Shown: positions 15,189 to 23,209 of the stretch, piece after piece
How the letters are laid out: each line of letters begins with the position of its first letter
Position numbering within the stretch: position 1 is the first letter of the stretch
NCBI GenBank assembly: GCA_052169645.1
Contig: JBQNCA010000024.1
Coordinates: forward strand, 1 to 23,209
Source: JAIKWW01 sp052169645
GTDB taxonomy: Bacteria > Bacillota > Clostridia > Peptostreptococcales > Anaerovoracaceae
Direction: 5' to 3'
DNA length: 23,209 bases
Program-made: the position numbers and the translations under genes
Notes under the pieces: generated by a model
Databases searched by the model: none
What the model was told of the DNA's origin: nothing
The model's input: the letters and a program-made list of their open reading frames with translations, nothing else

Positions 15189-17693
15189 ATGGAAAAAGAG
15201 GATAGAGAAAAGCTGAAGGCGGAGATTCCGGAAATATTCAGAGAATATAAAGCCAAGGAAGACGAATCTATTTATATTCATACAGAAAATTTATTGGAGA
15301 ACCTTTTTCATTTGGATGAATGTGTTAATGTTCCTCATCTTGAACTGATAGCACTGGCATGTATATTTCATGACTGTGGTAAGCTCAATCCTCTTTTCCA
15401 AAAACGTATAAATGAAAAATCCAAGTTCAATAGTAAAATAGAAGTTCCTCACAACATAATTTCTCTTTACATTGCAAATAAATATTTGAATAGGGATATA
15501 GAACAGCGTTTTTGCTTGAAAGCAGGTGAAATTGAAGTTATTCTTCATGCTATTTTGAATCACCACAGCTATGTTGATAATGTTGAATATATTGATAGGG
15601 ATACTAAAGAAAGAGGACTTATAGCTGAAAATTTAAATTTGATATATCAATATATTATGGATGATAATTGCGACTTTTCAGATTTATATAAAAGCATGGG
15701 GATAAGGCGTTTCAGGAAAATAAAGGAGAAGAACAATGAATCTGACAGGAAGTCCGTGTTGGTAAAGGGCTTTCTTCATAAATGTGATTACAGTGCGAGC
15801 GCACATCGTGAAATAGAAATTCCGAATACAGATCTACTGGAGCGTATGCATGAGTGGAAAGCAGATTTATTTGAGTGGAACGAAATGCAGCATTTTGCAA
15901 AGCGGCACAGCGATGAAAATCTGATACTCATAGGCTCTACAGGGCTTGGAAAGACAGAAGCTTCTCTTCTTTGGACAGGCAACAATAAGGGCTTTTATGT
16001 ATTGCCTTTACGAACCGCTATAAATACTATGTATTATAGACTGAAATCTTGCTTTTATACAGGCGAATCAGAATATATGCTGGGACTGCTCCATGGTGAT
16101 ACCCAAAATATTTATATAAATTCCGGATCGGAGTATTCGGAAGATGCTCATTCAGAGGACGAAGATTTAAAATTCTGGGAATATTACAGCAACACAAAGG
16201 CATTGTCATTACCGCTTACAATAACAACACCTGATCAACTGTTGAGATTTGTGTTTAAATATCCTTCGTATGAAATCAGTTTGGCGACCTTGAGTTATTC
16301 CAAAGTAGTTATAGATGAGATTCAAGCCTATGCTCCCGATATATTGGCGGTTTTGATATATGCGATAGAAAAAATCGTAAAATTCGGAGGGAAATTTGCA
16401 ATAACAACAGCAACCTTGCCGCCATTTATCCATGATAAGATAATAAAAGTTGTGAAAGATGATTTTGAAAAACCGCCGATTATTGCAGAAGAACGGTTTT
16501 TAAATGAAAAAATTCGCCATAATGTGAAAATTCGTGAGGATTATTGCAGTGCTAATGATATTGCTGAATTTTACAGAAATAATAAACATAAAGAAAGCTT
16601 GAAAATTTTAGTTGTAGTACATACTGTTTCATCAGCACAGCAGTTTTATGAGCAATTATCGGAATTGATGAGTGAAGATTCGGAGGAATTTGAGAATAAT
16701 CAGTCGGACTTATATGGAAATGATGAATTCGGCAAAGAGTCTCTAATAAATCTCATCCATGCCAAATTTATAGTAAAGGATAGGACATATAAAGAAAAAC
16801 AGATAACTGCCGATGGACAAACTGATTGTAAAAAGCATATTATTTGGATAGCGACGTCGATAGTTGAAGCAAGCCTTGATATAGATTTTGATTATCTTTT
16901 TACAGAGCTTTCAGATCTGAGCGGATTGTTCCAGAGAATGGGCAGATGTAATCGCAAAGGAATAAAATCTATAGATGAGCCTAATGTGTTTGTATATACA
17001 AAGCCACATGAGAATCTTTTCAGACAAAGAGAGCAGAAAAATGGAAGAAGCATGGATGGCAAAATGAGAGGCATTATGTATTGTTCATTGTTTTATCTTG
17101 CTGAAGATGCTTTAAAGGAGTGGGCTTCGTCTTCAAGAAAAGGAAAGATGAGCGAAGCTGATAAGGTTAAAATGATAGATGATTATTATACTACTGAAAA
17201 AATTCGCAATTTTGAGCGAAGTGTTGAAAATGAAACACGGATGTTAGGGGAATCCTATTTAGATGATTATGATAATCGCTATTGTTATATAAAGAATTTA
17301 AGCCCGAATCAGCTCAGCAAGGATGAGGCACAAAAAGCCTTAAGAAATATAATATCCTTTAAAGTCATACCGCAGAGCGTTTATGAAAGTTACTCTTCGG
17401 ACATTGAAGTCCATAGGAACGAGATAGACAATATTAGAAATAAAATCAAAGAGCTTAAGAGGAATGTCGAGAATTACGGCTCCACAGAATCTGAGATTCG
17501 CAAGCTTATGAAGTATTTAATTAAACATAAAGAATCCATAAATGAATTGACTTTATCTGTGGAGCCTGACAGCTTTATCAACTTTAACTCATATATCGAA
17601 GTAAACTACGAAAAGATTTTTTTTCATGAAGGAAAATATGATTTTAAATTCGGACTGCGGCGAATAAAGGATAAGGATGGTATATTCTTATGA
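15189..17693 (+). CDS. cas3: CRISPR-associated nuclease-helicase Cas3 (HD + DExH)
   Basis: Single-chain Cas3 of 834 residues that degrades target DNA after recruitment by Cascade. The N-terminal HD nuclease shows H31, H61-D62 in F-H-D-C-G-K-L, the H-x4-H-H run ending at 125-126, and D200 in H-K-C-D-Y-S-A-S. The helicase follows with Walker A G-S-T-G-L-G-K-T at 249-256, motif II D-E-I-Q-A-Y beginning at D376 (Gln instead of the more common His), T-A-T-L-P motif III, S-I-V-E-A-S-L-D-I-D and motif VI Q-R-M-G-R-C-N-R-K-G. All motifs are intact. AGGAGA overlaps the cas5 stop, and the cas3 stop overlaps the cas4 start (ATGA). Confidence 0.97.
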   Translation: MEKEDREKLKAEIPEIFREYKAKEDESIYIHTENLLENLFHLDECVNVPHLELIALACIFHDCGKLNPLFQKRINEKSKFNSKIEVPHNIISLYIANKYLNRDIEQRFCLKAGEIEVILHAILNHHSYVDNVEYIDRDTKERGLIAENLNLIYQYIMDDNCDFSDLYKSMGIRRFRKIKEKNNESDRKSVLVKGFLHKCDYSASAHREIEIPNTDLLERMHEWKADLFEWNEMQHFAKRHSDENLILIGSTGLGKTEASLLWTGNNKGFYVLPLRTAINTMYYRLKSCFYTGESEYMLGLLHGDTQNIYINSGSEYSEDAHSEDEDLKFWEYYSNTKALSLPLTITTPDQLLRFVFKYPSYEISLATLSYSKVVIDEIQAYAPDILAVLIYAIEKIVKFGGKFAITTATLPPFIHDKIIKVVKDDFEKPPIIAEERFLNEKIRHNVKIREDYCSANDIAEFYRNNKHKESLKILVVVHTVSSAQQFYEQLSELMSEDSEEFENNQSDLYGNDEFGKESLINLIHAKFIVKDRTYKEKQITADGQTDCKKHIIWIATSIVEASLDIDFDYLFTELSDLSGLFQRMGRCNRKGIKSIDEPNVFVYTKPHENLFRQREQKNGRSMDGKMRGIMYCSLFYLAEDALKEWASSSRKGKMSEADKVKMIDDYYTTEKIRNFERSVENETRMLGESYLDDYDNRYCYIKNLSPNQLSKDEAQKALRNIISFKVIPQSVYESYSSDIEVHRNEIDNIRNKIKELKRNVENYGSTESEIRKLMKYLIKHKESINELTLSVEPDSFINFNSYIEVNYEKIFFHEGKYDFKFGLRRIKDKDGIFL

Positions 17694-18187
17694 TTAATAA
17701 AAAAATCACAGGAATGATGATTTATTACTATCATGTATGTAAGCGAAAACTTTGGTACAGCTGTAACCATATAAACATGGAAAATGAAAATGAAGCAGTG
17801 AATATAGGAAAATTTCTTGATGAAAATACATACAGCTCGCAACGAAAGCATATTCTGATTAATGACGAGATAAATATTGATTTTATTAAAAAATCGAGAG
17901 TTATTCATGAGATTAAAAAGAGCAGAAAAATAGAGGAAGCTTCGATTTGGCAGGTAAAGTATTATTTGTATTATCTTCAGAAGAATGGAGTAAATGATGT
18001 AGAAGCCAAGATAGATTATCCGCTTTTAAAGAAAAGTATTGAAGTGGAATTGAAACAGGAGGATATCGATGTCATTGAAGCTGATATATCTGATATTATG
18101 AATATTTTACGCAGTTTAATTATACCTGATATAGAGGAGAAAAGTATTTGTAAAAATTGTGCTTTTTATGATTTGTGCATGATATAG
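17690..18187 (+). CDS. cas4: adaptation exonuclease Cas4
   Basis: Helps select PAM-containing prespacers and trims them for Cas1-Cas2. The protein has 165 residues. Iron-sulfur ligands are C17 in Y-H-V-C-K-R-K-L-W plus C154, C157 and C163 in C-K-N-C-A-F-Y-D-L-C. RecB-type nuclease elements are H-E-I-K-K-S-R-K (E74, K76) and the Q-x3-Y motif in W-Q-V-K-Y-Y-L-Y-Y-L. The usual motif I His after I-G-K is not obvious (I-G-K-F-L-D-E-N). Its ATG overlaps the cas3 stop by 4 nt, so translation probably depends on re-initiation. Confidence 0.94.
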   Translation: MINKKITGMMIYYYHVCKRKLWYSCNHINMENENEAVNIGKFLDENTYSSQRKHILINDEINIDFIKKSRVIHEIKKSRKIEEASIWQVKYYLYYLQKNGVNDVEAKIDYPLLKKSIEVELKQEDIDVIEADISDIMNILRSLIIPDIEEKSICKNCAFYDLCMI

Positions 18188-18196
18188 GAGATTATC

Positions 18197-19189
18197 ATGA
18201 AGAGGAGTTTATATATTTATCAAAACGGTGAGCTGAGCAGAAAAGATAATACTCTAAGGTTTACTTCGGAAGGTGGGGAAAAGAGAGATATTCCGATTAA
18301 TGCGATTGCGGAAATATATTTCTTCGGTAATGATAATATAAATTCAAAGCTTGTAAGTTTCTTGTCCAAGAACAATATTATTGTACACTTTTTTAATTAC
18401 TATGATTTTTATGCGGCAAGCCTTGTGCCGAGACAGACTAAGGTGTCCGGCAAGTTGTTGGTAAATCAGGTGGAGCATTATGCAGATCCGGATAAGAGAA
18501 TAATTCTTGCAAGGAAATTTGTTGAAGCCGCAGGAAAGAATATTTATAGGAATCTCAGATATTACAAGGGCAGAGGCAAACCTCTTGAGCAGGAAATGAA
18601 AGAAATTGAAAGTTTGCTGATTGAGGTGAACAGAGCTGTATCAGTTACGGAGCTTATGGGTGTGGAAGGTAATATTCATAAGATATATTATGGATGCTGG
18701 AAGGAGATAATAGATCAGGATATAGATTTTGAAAAGCGGGTAAAGAGACCGCCTGATAATATGATAAACACTTTGATTTCATATCTGAATTCTTTAGTAT
18801 ATACGACAGTATTGGGTGAAATTTACAAGACACAGCTTAATCCTACAGTAAGCTATTTGCACGAACCGGGTGTAAGCAGATTTTCTCTCAGTCTTGACAT
18901 TGCAGAAATTTTCAAACCTTTATTGGCGGATAGATTGATTTTCAGCCTGTTGAACAGAAATCAAATTCAAGAAAAACATTTCACAAAGAGTCTGAATTAT
19001 TTGCACATGAAAGAGGCAGGATCAAAGTTGATACTTGCGGAATATGATAAAACTTTGCAGCGTACGATAAAGCATAAGCTTTTAAACAGGGATGTGAGTT
19101 ATAGGTATTTGATGAGATTGGAATGTTATAAACTTATCAAGCATCTATATGGAGAAAAGGAATACGAACCTTTTGTCATGTGGTGGTAG
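18197..19189 (+). CDS. cas1: CRISPR integrase Cas1
   Basis: Metal-dependent integrase that inserts spacers with Cas2. The protein has 330 residues, normal for type I-B. Catalytic residues are E157 in M-G-V-E-G-N-I-H-K-I-Y-Y, H222 in Y-L-H-E-P-G, and D234 with E237 in S-L-D-I-A-E-I-F-K-P. It opens with the beta strand R-S-L-Y-I-Y-Q-N-G-E-L. The ATG at 18197 has AGGAG directly after the cas4 stop. All active-site residues are present, so it should be functional. Confidence 0.98.
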   Translation: MKRSLYIYQNGELSRKDNTLRFTSEGGEKRDIPINAIAEIYFFGNDNINSKLVSFLSKNNIIVHFFNYYDFYAASLVPRQTKVSGKLLVNQVEHYADPDKRIILARKFVEAAGKNIYRNLRYYKGRGKPLEQEMKEIESLLIEVNRAVSVTELMGVEGNIHKIYYGCWKEIIDQDIDFEKRVKRPPDNMINTLISYLNSLVYTTVLGEIYKTQLNPTVSYLHEPGVSRFSLSLDIAEIFKPLLADRLIFSLLNRNQIQEKHFTKSLNYLHMKEAGSKLILAEYDKTLQRTIKHKLLNRDVSYRYLMRLECYKLIKHLYGEKEYEPFVMWW

Positions 19190-19191
19190 TT

Positions 19192-19467
19192 ATGTATGTA
19201 ATTCTTGTATACGATATTTCAAAAGAAGGCAATGGAAGCAAAAGATGGAACAGGGTTTTTAAATTGTGTAAACAAAACCTTGAACATGTTCAAAAATCGG
19301 TTTTTGAAGGAGATATATCAGAGTCGGATTTGTTTAAATTGGAACATTTGATAGAAAAAGAAATAGATGAAACCTGCGATTCTGTAATAGTTTTCAAAAG
19401 TCGCAATTCAAGGTGGTTAGATAAAAATATCATAGGACTTGCACAGGATGATATAAATTTTATATAA
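19192..19467 (+). CDS. cas2: CRISPR adaptation protein Cas2
   Basis: A 91-residue ferredoxin-fold protein that bridges two Cas1 dimers. It begins M-Y-V-I-L-V-Y-D-I-S with the conserved Asp8, and has the usual R-x-x-x-V-F-K-L-C and Q-K-S-V-F-E-G segments. The start is ATG 19192, two nt after the cas1 stop, rather than the longer reading from 19180 inside cas1. It is the last gene of the cas operon, and the CRISPR leader begins immediately after its stop. Confidence 0.96.
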   Translation: MYVILVYDISKEGNGSKRWNRVFKLCKQNLEHVQKSVFEGDISESDLFKLEHLIEKEIDETCDSVIVFKSRNSRWLDKNIIGLAQDDINFI

Positions 19468-19645
19468 TTGTCGATAGGAGATGAAGTCAAAAAATCGGGA
19501 GGTCGACAATGTATTGTAAATACTGTGGATAGTGACAATTCAGATGAATTTTATGTAAAATATTTTGTATTTAAATATTTTTTAAAAGCATGTCGACAGA
19601 ATCAAGGCTTACAGCCGACTGAAATTAAGGCTTGTAATGAAACGG
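19468..19645 (+). promoter_or_regulatory. CRISPR leader with candidate pre-crRNA promoter
   Basis: A 178-bp AT-rich region between cas2 and the first repeat. A possible promoter is GTGACA (19532-19537) and TAAAAT (19556-19561) with an 18-bp spacer. Three related motifs occur: ATTGTCGA at 19467-19474, TCGACAAT at 19503-19510 and the palindrome TGTCGACA at 19591-19598. AAGGCTT is repeated at 19604 and 19627, close to the integration site. The location next to cas2 and the degenerate far end of the array support this as the leader side. Confidence 0.75.
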
Positions 19646-22600
19646 ATTTGAATTAGACCAGATTGGAATGTAAAGTTTCAATAGCTATTTTCTTGCTTTC
19701 TTCATCTGTATATTTGAATTAGACCAGATTGGAATGTAAAGGATATGATAATATCATCAATCTCACCTACCATATCATATTTGAATTAGACCAGATTGGA
19801 ATGTAAAGTATAAAGATTCTATTCTTTTCATGGATTGCTCTGCCGCATTTGAATTAGACCAGATTGGAATGTAAAGAGCCAAGGCAAGGTACTCCGTAAG
19901 TGTCCACATGAGGATTTGAATTAGACCAGATTGGAATGTAAAGCTTTACACCGAGAGATAAGATAACATTAAGTTCCCACATTTGAATTAGACCAGATTG
20001 GAATGTAAAGTTACAAGTGAATATGCAAGCGTGCAGTTCACTTATCCATTTGAATTAGACCAGATTGGAATGTAAAGGATATAGCCTGCACCTTAGACAT
20101 TTGAGATTCAAATTTGAATTAGACCAGATTGGAATGTAAAGAAAAAATACCGCCGATGATAAAACCCTTTATAGCGTATTTGAATTAGACCAGATTGGAA
20201 TGTAAAGTAAAGGTTTTAAAATGCTTATGCTTGAAATGGTATAATTTGAATTAGACCAGATTGGAATGTAAAGCACATTCGGAAAAAGTGACAAATAAAG
20301 AGGGTCTTTAATTTGAATTAGACCAGATTGGAATGTAAAGAGAGTAGATCAAATACTAAATCTATTAGAAATACTAAATTTGAATTAGACCAGATTGGAA
20401 TGTAAAGTGAGGATAACAGAGTATATCTGTCCAAGCTTTATGCAATTTGAATTAGACCAGATTGGAATGTAAAGAAAAGAGGGCTTCGTGTAAAAGACAA
20501 ACAGGGTTTAATTTGAATTAGACCAGATTGGAATGTAAAGGATGAATCTTTAAACGATGAAGATAAACCTTCTAAAAATTTGAATTAGACCAGATTGGAA
20601 TGTAAAGGCGGTCGCAGGAGCGATATATAATGCTCCTGTCGGATTTGAATTAGACCAGATTGGAATGTAAAGTTCCAAGACTTCCATAGCTTTGTCTAAA
20701 GCTTCTCTGATTTGAATTAGACCAGATTGGAATGTAAAGATCGATGACATCTTCAATAGCTTCGACAGGGATGCCATTTGAATTAGACCAGATTGGAATG
20801 TAAAGCCTATTGGTATTTATGATATAATGTGTTATACTTATGATTTGAATTAGACCAGATTGGAATGTAAAGATGCTAGAGAGTGTGATTAAATATTGTG
20901 ATGCTATATTTGAATTAGACCAGATTGGAATGTAAAGGAATAAAAAATCCGCCATCACTTTCGGAAGAAGATTATTTGAATTAGACCAGATTGGAATGTA
21001 AAGCACGGATACGCACTGACTTTTATAGATGACAATAAATTTGAATTAGACCAGATTGGAATGTAAAGTTGTATGCACCAAGATAGAACTTATCTCTCCT
21101 TTGAATTTGAATTAGACCAGATTGGAATGTAAAGATAACACTTGATGTGGCTGCATCTGATTTTAATAAAATTTGAATTAGACCAGATTGGAATGTAAAG
21201 TTCATAAAAACTCAGGCACGGCAATGCCTTGTAAGGAATTTGAATTAGACCAGATTGGAATGTAAATTATAGTCGGCAAGCTCTATATTATGTTCTCTCT
21301 TTTTATTTGAATTAGACCAGATTGGAATGTAAATATTCATTATATTATATGGAACTTTATAATCCACTACATTTGAATTAGACCAGATTGGAATGTAAAT
21401 TTAATAATTATATTTTCATTCTTATTCATAAAATTAATTTGAATTAGACCAGATTGGAATGTAAATAGCGATAGGACTTGCCAGCATTGCTACATTTAAT
21501 CCATTTGAATTAGACCAGATTGGAATGTAAATCAAAATATATCCTTTTTTAAAAATTTGAGATATTATTTGAATTAGACCAGATTGGAATGTAAATTTTT
21601 CTTTTCATCTGCCGAAGCATCACTTACTTCTATTTGAATTAGACCAGATTGGAATGTAAATGCCGACTGTTTTTTTAAGTGCTTCAGCAGTATCTCTTAT
21701 TTGAATTAGACCAGATTGGAATGTAAATACAGGACGGGGGTAGCAATAGCAATGTTAGAAAAATTTGAATTAGACCAGATTGGAATGTAAAGTTTTTTAT
21801 AAAAAATCATTTTCTATCAATCTGTTATATTTGAATTAGACCAGATTGGAATGTAAAGTACTTCAGGATATTTATGAATCATTTCAGTTTCTGAAATTTG
21901 AATTAGACCAGATTGGAATGTAAAGGATGGACATAAACTTGATGAGACGAGACGGCATCGTAATTTGAATTAGACCAGATTGGAATGTAAAGTTTTTAAA
22001 TACGTCTGCTCGTGTACTCCCAATACCCATTTGAATTAGACCAGATTGGAATGTAAAGATGTCAGCTGGGGAATTCAGCAAACAAGTCAAGAAAATTTGA
22101 ATTAAACCAGATTGGAATGTAAAGTAAAAGTATTCATTGCGTCAGAGCTTACAATTAAGATTTGAATTAAACCAGATTGGAATGTAAAGAGTCTCAATAA
22201 AATTGCATCTGCGCATGTCTTTTCATTTGAATTAAACCAGATTGGAATGTAAAGATATGAAATCTATCGCATAGTACACTTGATTTCCTGCATTTGAATT
22301 AAACCAGATTGGAATGTAAAGCAATAAATACTTTATGCTGTTTTTAACTTGTTTTAATTTGAATTAGACCAGATTGGAATGTAAAGTTAAATGTTTGCCG
22401 TTTTTCCATATGATATTTTTTGTATTTGAATTAGACCAGATTGGAATGTAAAGGACTCTTTTTTACTATGAATTTTGGATAGATTTCTATATTTGAATTA
22501 GACCAGATTGGAATGTAAAGATATGAATAGGGGCTTAAAGATAAGCCTATTCCATCATTTGAATTAGACCAGATTGGAATGTAAAGTTCATCTTGTCCTT

Positions 22601-22652
22601 ATCCAAGTGATAGCTACAGCTGATTTGAATTAGACCAGATTGGAATGTAAAG
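19646..22652 (+). CRISPR. type I-B CRISPR array, 46 repeats and 45 spacers
   Basis: The 30-bp repeat starts ATTTGAATTA, has GACCAGATTGG in the middle and ends AATGTAAAG. Spacers are 34-38 bp, mostly 36-37. Two single-base variants come in blocks: repeats 1-24 standard; 25-32 (21238-21728) end in T instead of G; 33-37 standard; 38-41 (22095-22321) have AAACC instead of GACC; 42-46 standard. No two spacers looked identical by eye. The orientation (leader at the cas2 end, transcription on the plus strand, AATGTAAAG as the 3' end) agrees with clostridial I-B repeats. With a full set of adaptation genes the array is probably active. Confidence 0.99.
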
Positions 22653-22689
22653 GTTGCATCATATGAGTTTTGACGTTTTCTGCTTTGTA

Positions 22690-22699
22690 ATTTAAATTA
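22690..22699 (+). repeat. truncated degenerate distal CRISPR repeat
   Basis: ATTTAAATTA matches the first ten bases of the repeat at 9 of 10 positions. It sits exactly one spacer length (37 bp, 22653-22689) after the last intact repeat; beyond it the similarity stops. Confidence 0.55.
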
Positions 22700-23064
22700 A
22701 GAGTAATATTCCTACTTGGGAAGATTATGATAAGGGAGAACATGTATAATTGCCTTTATTAAGATGGTGGAAAGACTTTTTTAGAGCAATAAAGATAAAA
22801 AGGTATCCGAGATATTATGGCTAAGTGTAAAATAAGCCTTAAAAATTCAAAATAGCTTTCTTATTTTGGGTAAGTAAAAACTCAATAAAATTTAATGGTG
22901 AAAAAAGAGATATCAAAGATGATAATTGGAATATGGAATAAAAAATATATTATGCCACGAAAATTATTCCTTGTAATTGCCTTTGTCCTTTGAATATGAT
23001 AAAATATGTATAAATAAAAAACGTGGTATCCCGTATAAATTATTCATAAAAAGGGAACGGTGAT
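22700..23064. other. array trailer and spacer region without a supported gene
   Basis: No intact reading frame. One frame gives short protein-like pieces (W-E-D-Y-D-K-G-E-H-V, stop, then L-P-L-L-R-W-W-K-D-F-F-R-A-I) that could be gene debris, but this is too short to identify. Confidence 0.5.
22977..23005 (+). promoter_or_regulatory. candidate promoter for the ATPase gene
   Basis: TTGCCT (22977-22982) and TAAAAT (23000-23005) with a 17-bp spacer, about 60 bp before the ATG at 23065. Confidence 0.4.
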
Positions 23065-23209
23065 ATGCTTATAGAAAGAAAACAATATTTAGATGAATTA
23101 ATCAAGAAAAAGAATAACGGAAGAATTAAAATCATCACAGGTATCAGAAGATGTGGTAAGTCATATTTGTTGTTTGAACTATATAAGAATTATTTATTAA
23201 AAAATAGTA
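23065..23209 (+). CDS. AAA-type ATPase, N-terminal part (runs off the window)
   Basis: The first 48 codons are visible. They read L-I-E-R-K-Q-Y-L-D-E-L, then I-K-I-I-T-G-I-R-R-C-G-K-S, a Walker A motif (G-I-R-R-C-G-K-S) preceded by a hydrophobic strand. The R-x-x-Y-L-x-x-L start with G-x-R-R-x-G-K-S is typical of the large family of P-loop ATPases that carry a C-terminal DUF4143 domain. That domain would lie outside the window and is not seen. The ATG at 23065 is the only good start, with a purine-rich GGGAACGG about 4-10 nt upstream. Function unknown. Confidence 0.85.
   Translation, partial: MLIERKQYLDELIKKKNNGRIKIITGIRRCGKSYLLFELYKNYLLKNS

Noticed and set aside
19468..19656. 62-codon frame between cas2 and the array
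   Set aside because: It starts with TTG, occupies the leader and ends in the first repeat; the region is better explained as the CRISPR leader.
20550..22090. Minus-strand frames across the array encoding repeated peptides such as FTFQSGLIQI and LYIPIWSNSN
   Set aside because: They are translations of the CRISPR repeat itself; there is no ribosome-binding site and the repeats explain them fully.

Overview
The window looks like a chromosomal segment of a low-G+C anaerobic Clostridia-type Bacillota. The grounds are strong AGGAGG ribosome-binding sites, AT-rich spacers, U-tract hairpin terminators, fermentative acetate and ethanol genes (ackA, adhE), tRNAs with encoded CCA, and a type I-B CRISPR-Cas locus whose repeat ends in AATGTAAAG/T as in many clostridial arrays. 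Genus cannot be fixed from the sequence alone.

Layout. (1) 1-3990, plus strand: two small membrane proteins (90-491 and 771-1289), the second behind a good promoter and a heptanucleotide tandem repeat; acetate kinase (1503-2687) with its own promoter and terminator; then a roughly 12-TM membrane protein built from two similar halves. (2) 4047-7911, minus strand: bifunctional AdhE and, downstream of it, a shortened paralogue of its alcohol dehydrogenase domain that has lost all four metal ligands. (3) 7912-8888: a long AT-rich intergenic region with a likely adhE promoter and an unexplained island of higher G+C. (4) 8889-9208: a tRNA operon (Asn-GTT, Leu-TAA, initiator fMet-CAT) between a near-consensus promoter and a terminator. 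(5) 9428-10469: an ECF-like sigma factor overlapping a single-TM partner protein, ended by a strong terminator at 10651-10688. (6) 11000-19467: a complete, tightly packed type I-B cas operon (cas6, cas8b, cas7, cas5, cas3, cas4, cas1, cas2), followed by a leader and a 46-repeat CRISPR array (19646-22652). (7) 22653-23209: the array trailer, a spacer region, and the start of an AAA-type ATPase that runs off the window.

How it works together. AckA and AdhE are the acetate and ethanol ends of acetyl-CoA fermentation. The cas operon has everything expected for interference (Cas6 processing; Cas8-Cas7-Cas5 plus a probable internally translated Cas11; Cas3 nuclease-helicase) and for adaptation (Cas4-Cas1-Cas2), with no visible frameshift.

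The most interesting signal is a degenerate copy of the CRISPR repeat (22 of 30 positions) at 10959-10988, directly before cas6 and overlapping its ribosome-binding site. It keeps the small CCA/TGG hairpin but has a changed 3' handle. This suggests cas autoregulation through Cas6 or a crRNA-like RNA. Other points of interest are the block pattern of repeat variants in the array, a likely Cas11 start inside cas8b, a long charged insertion in Cas5, and the metal-site-dead AdhE paralogue.
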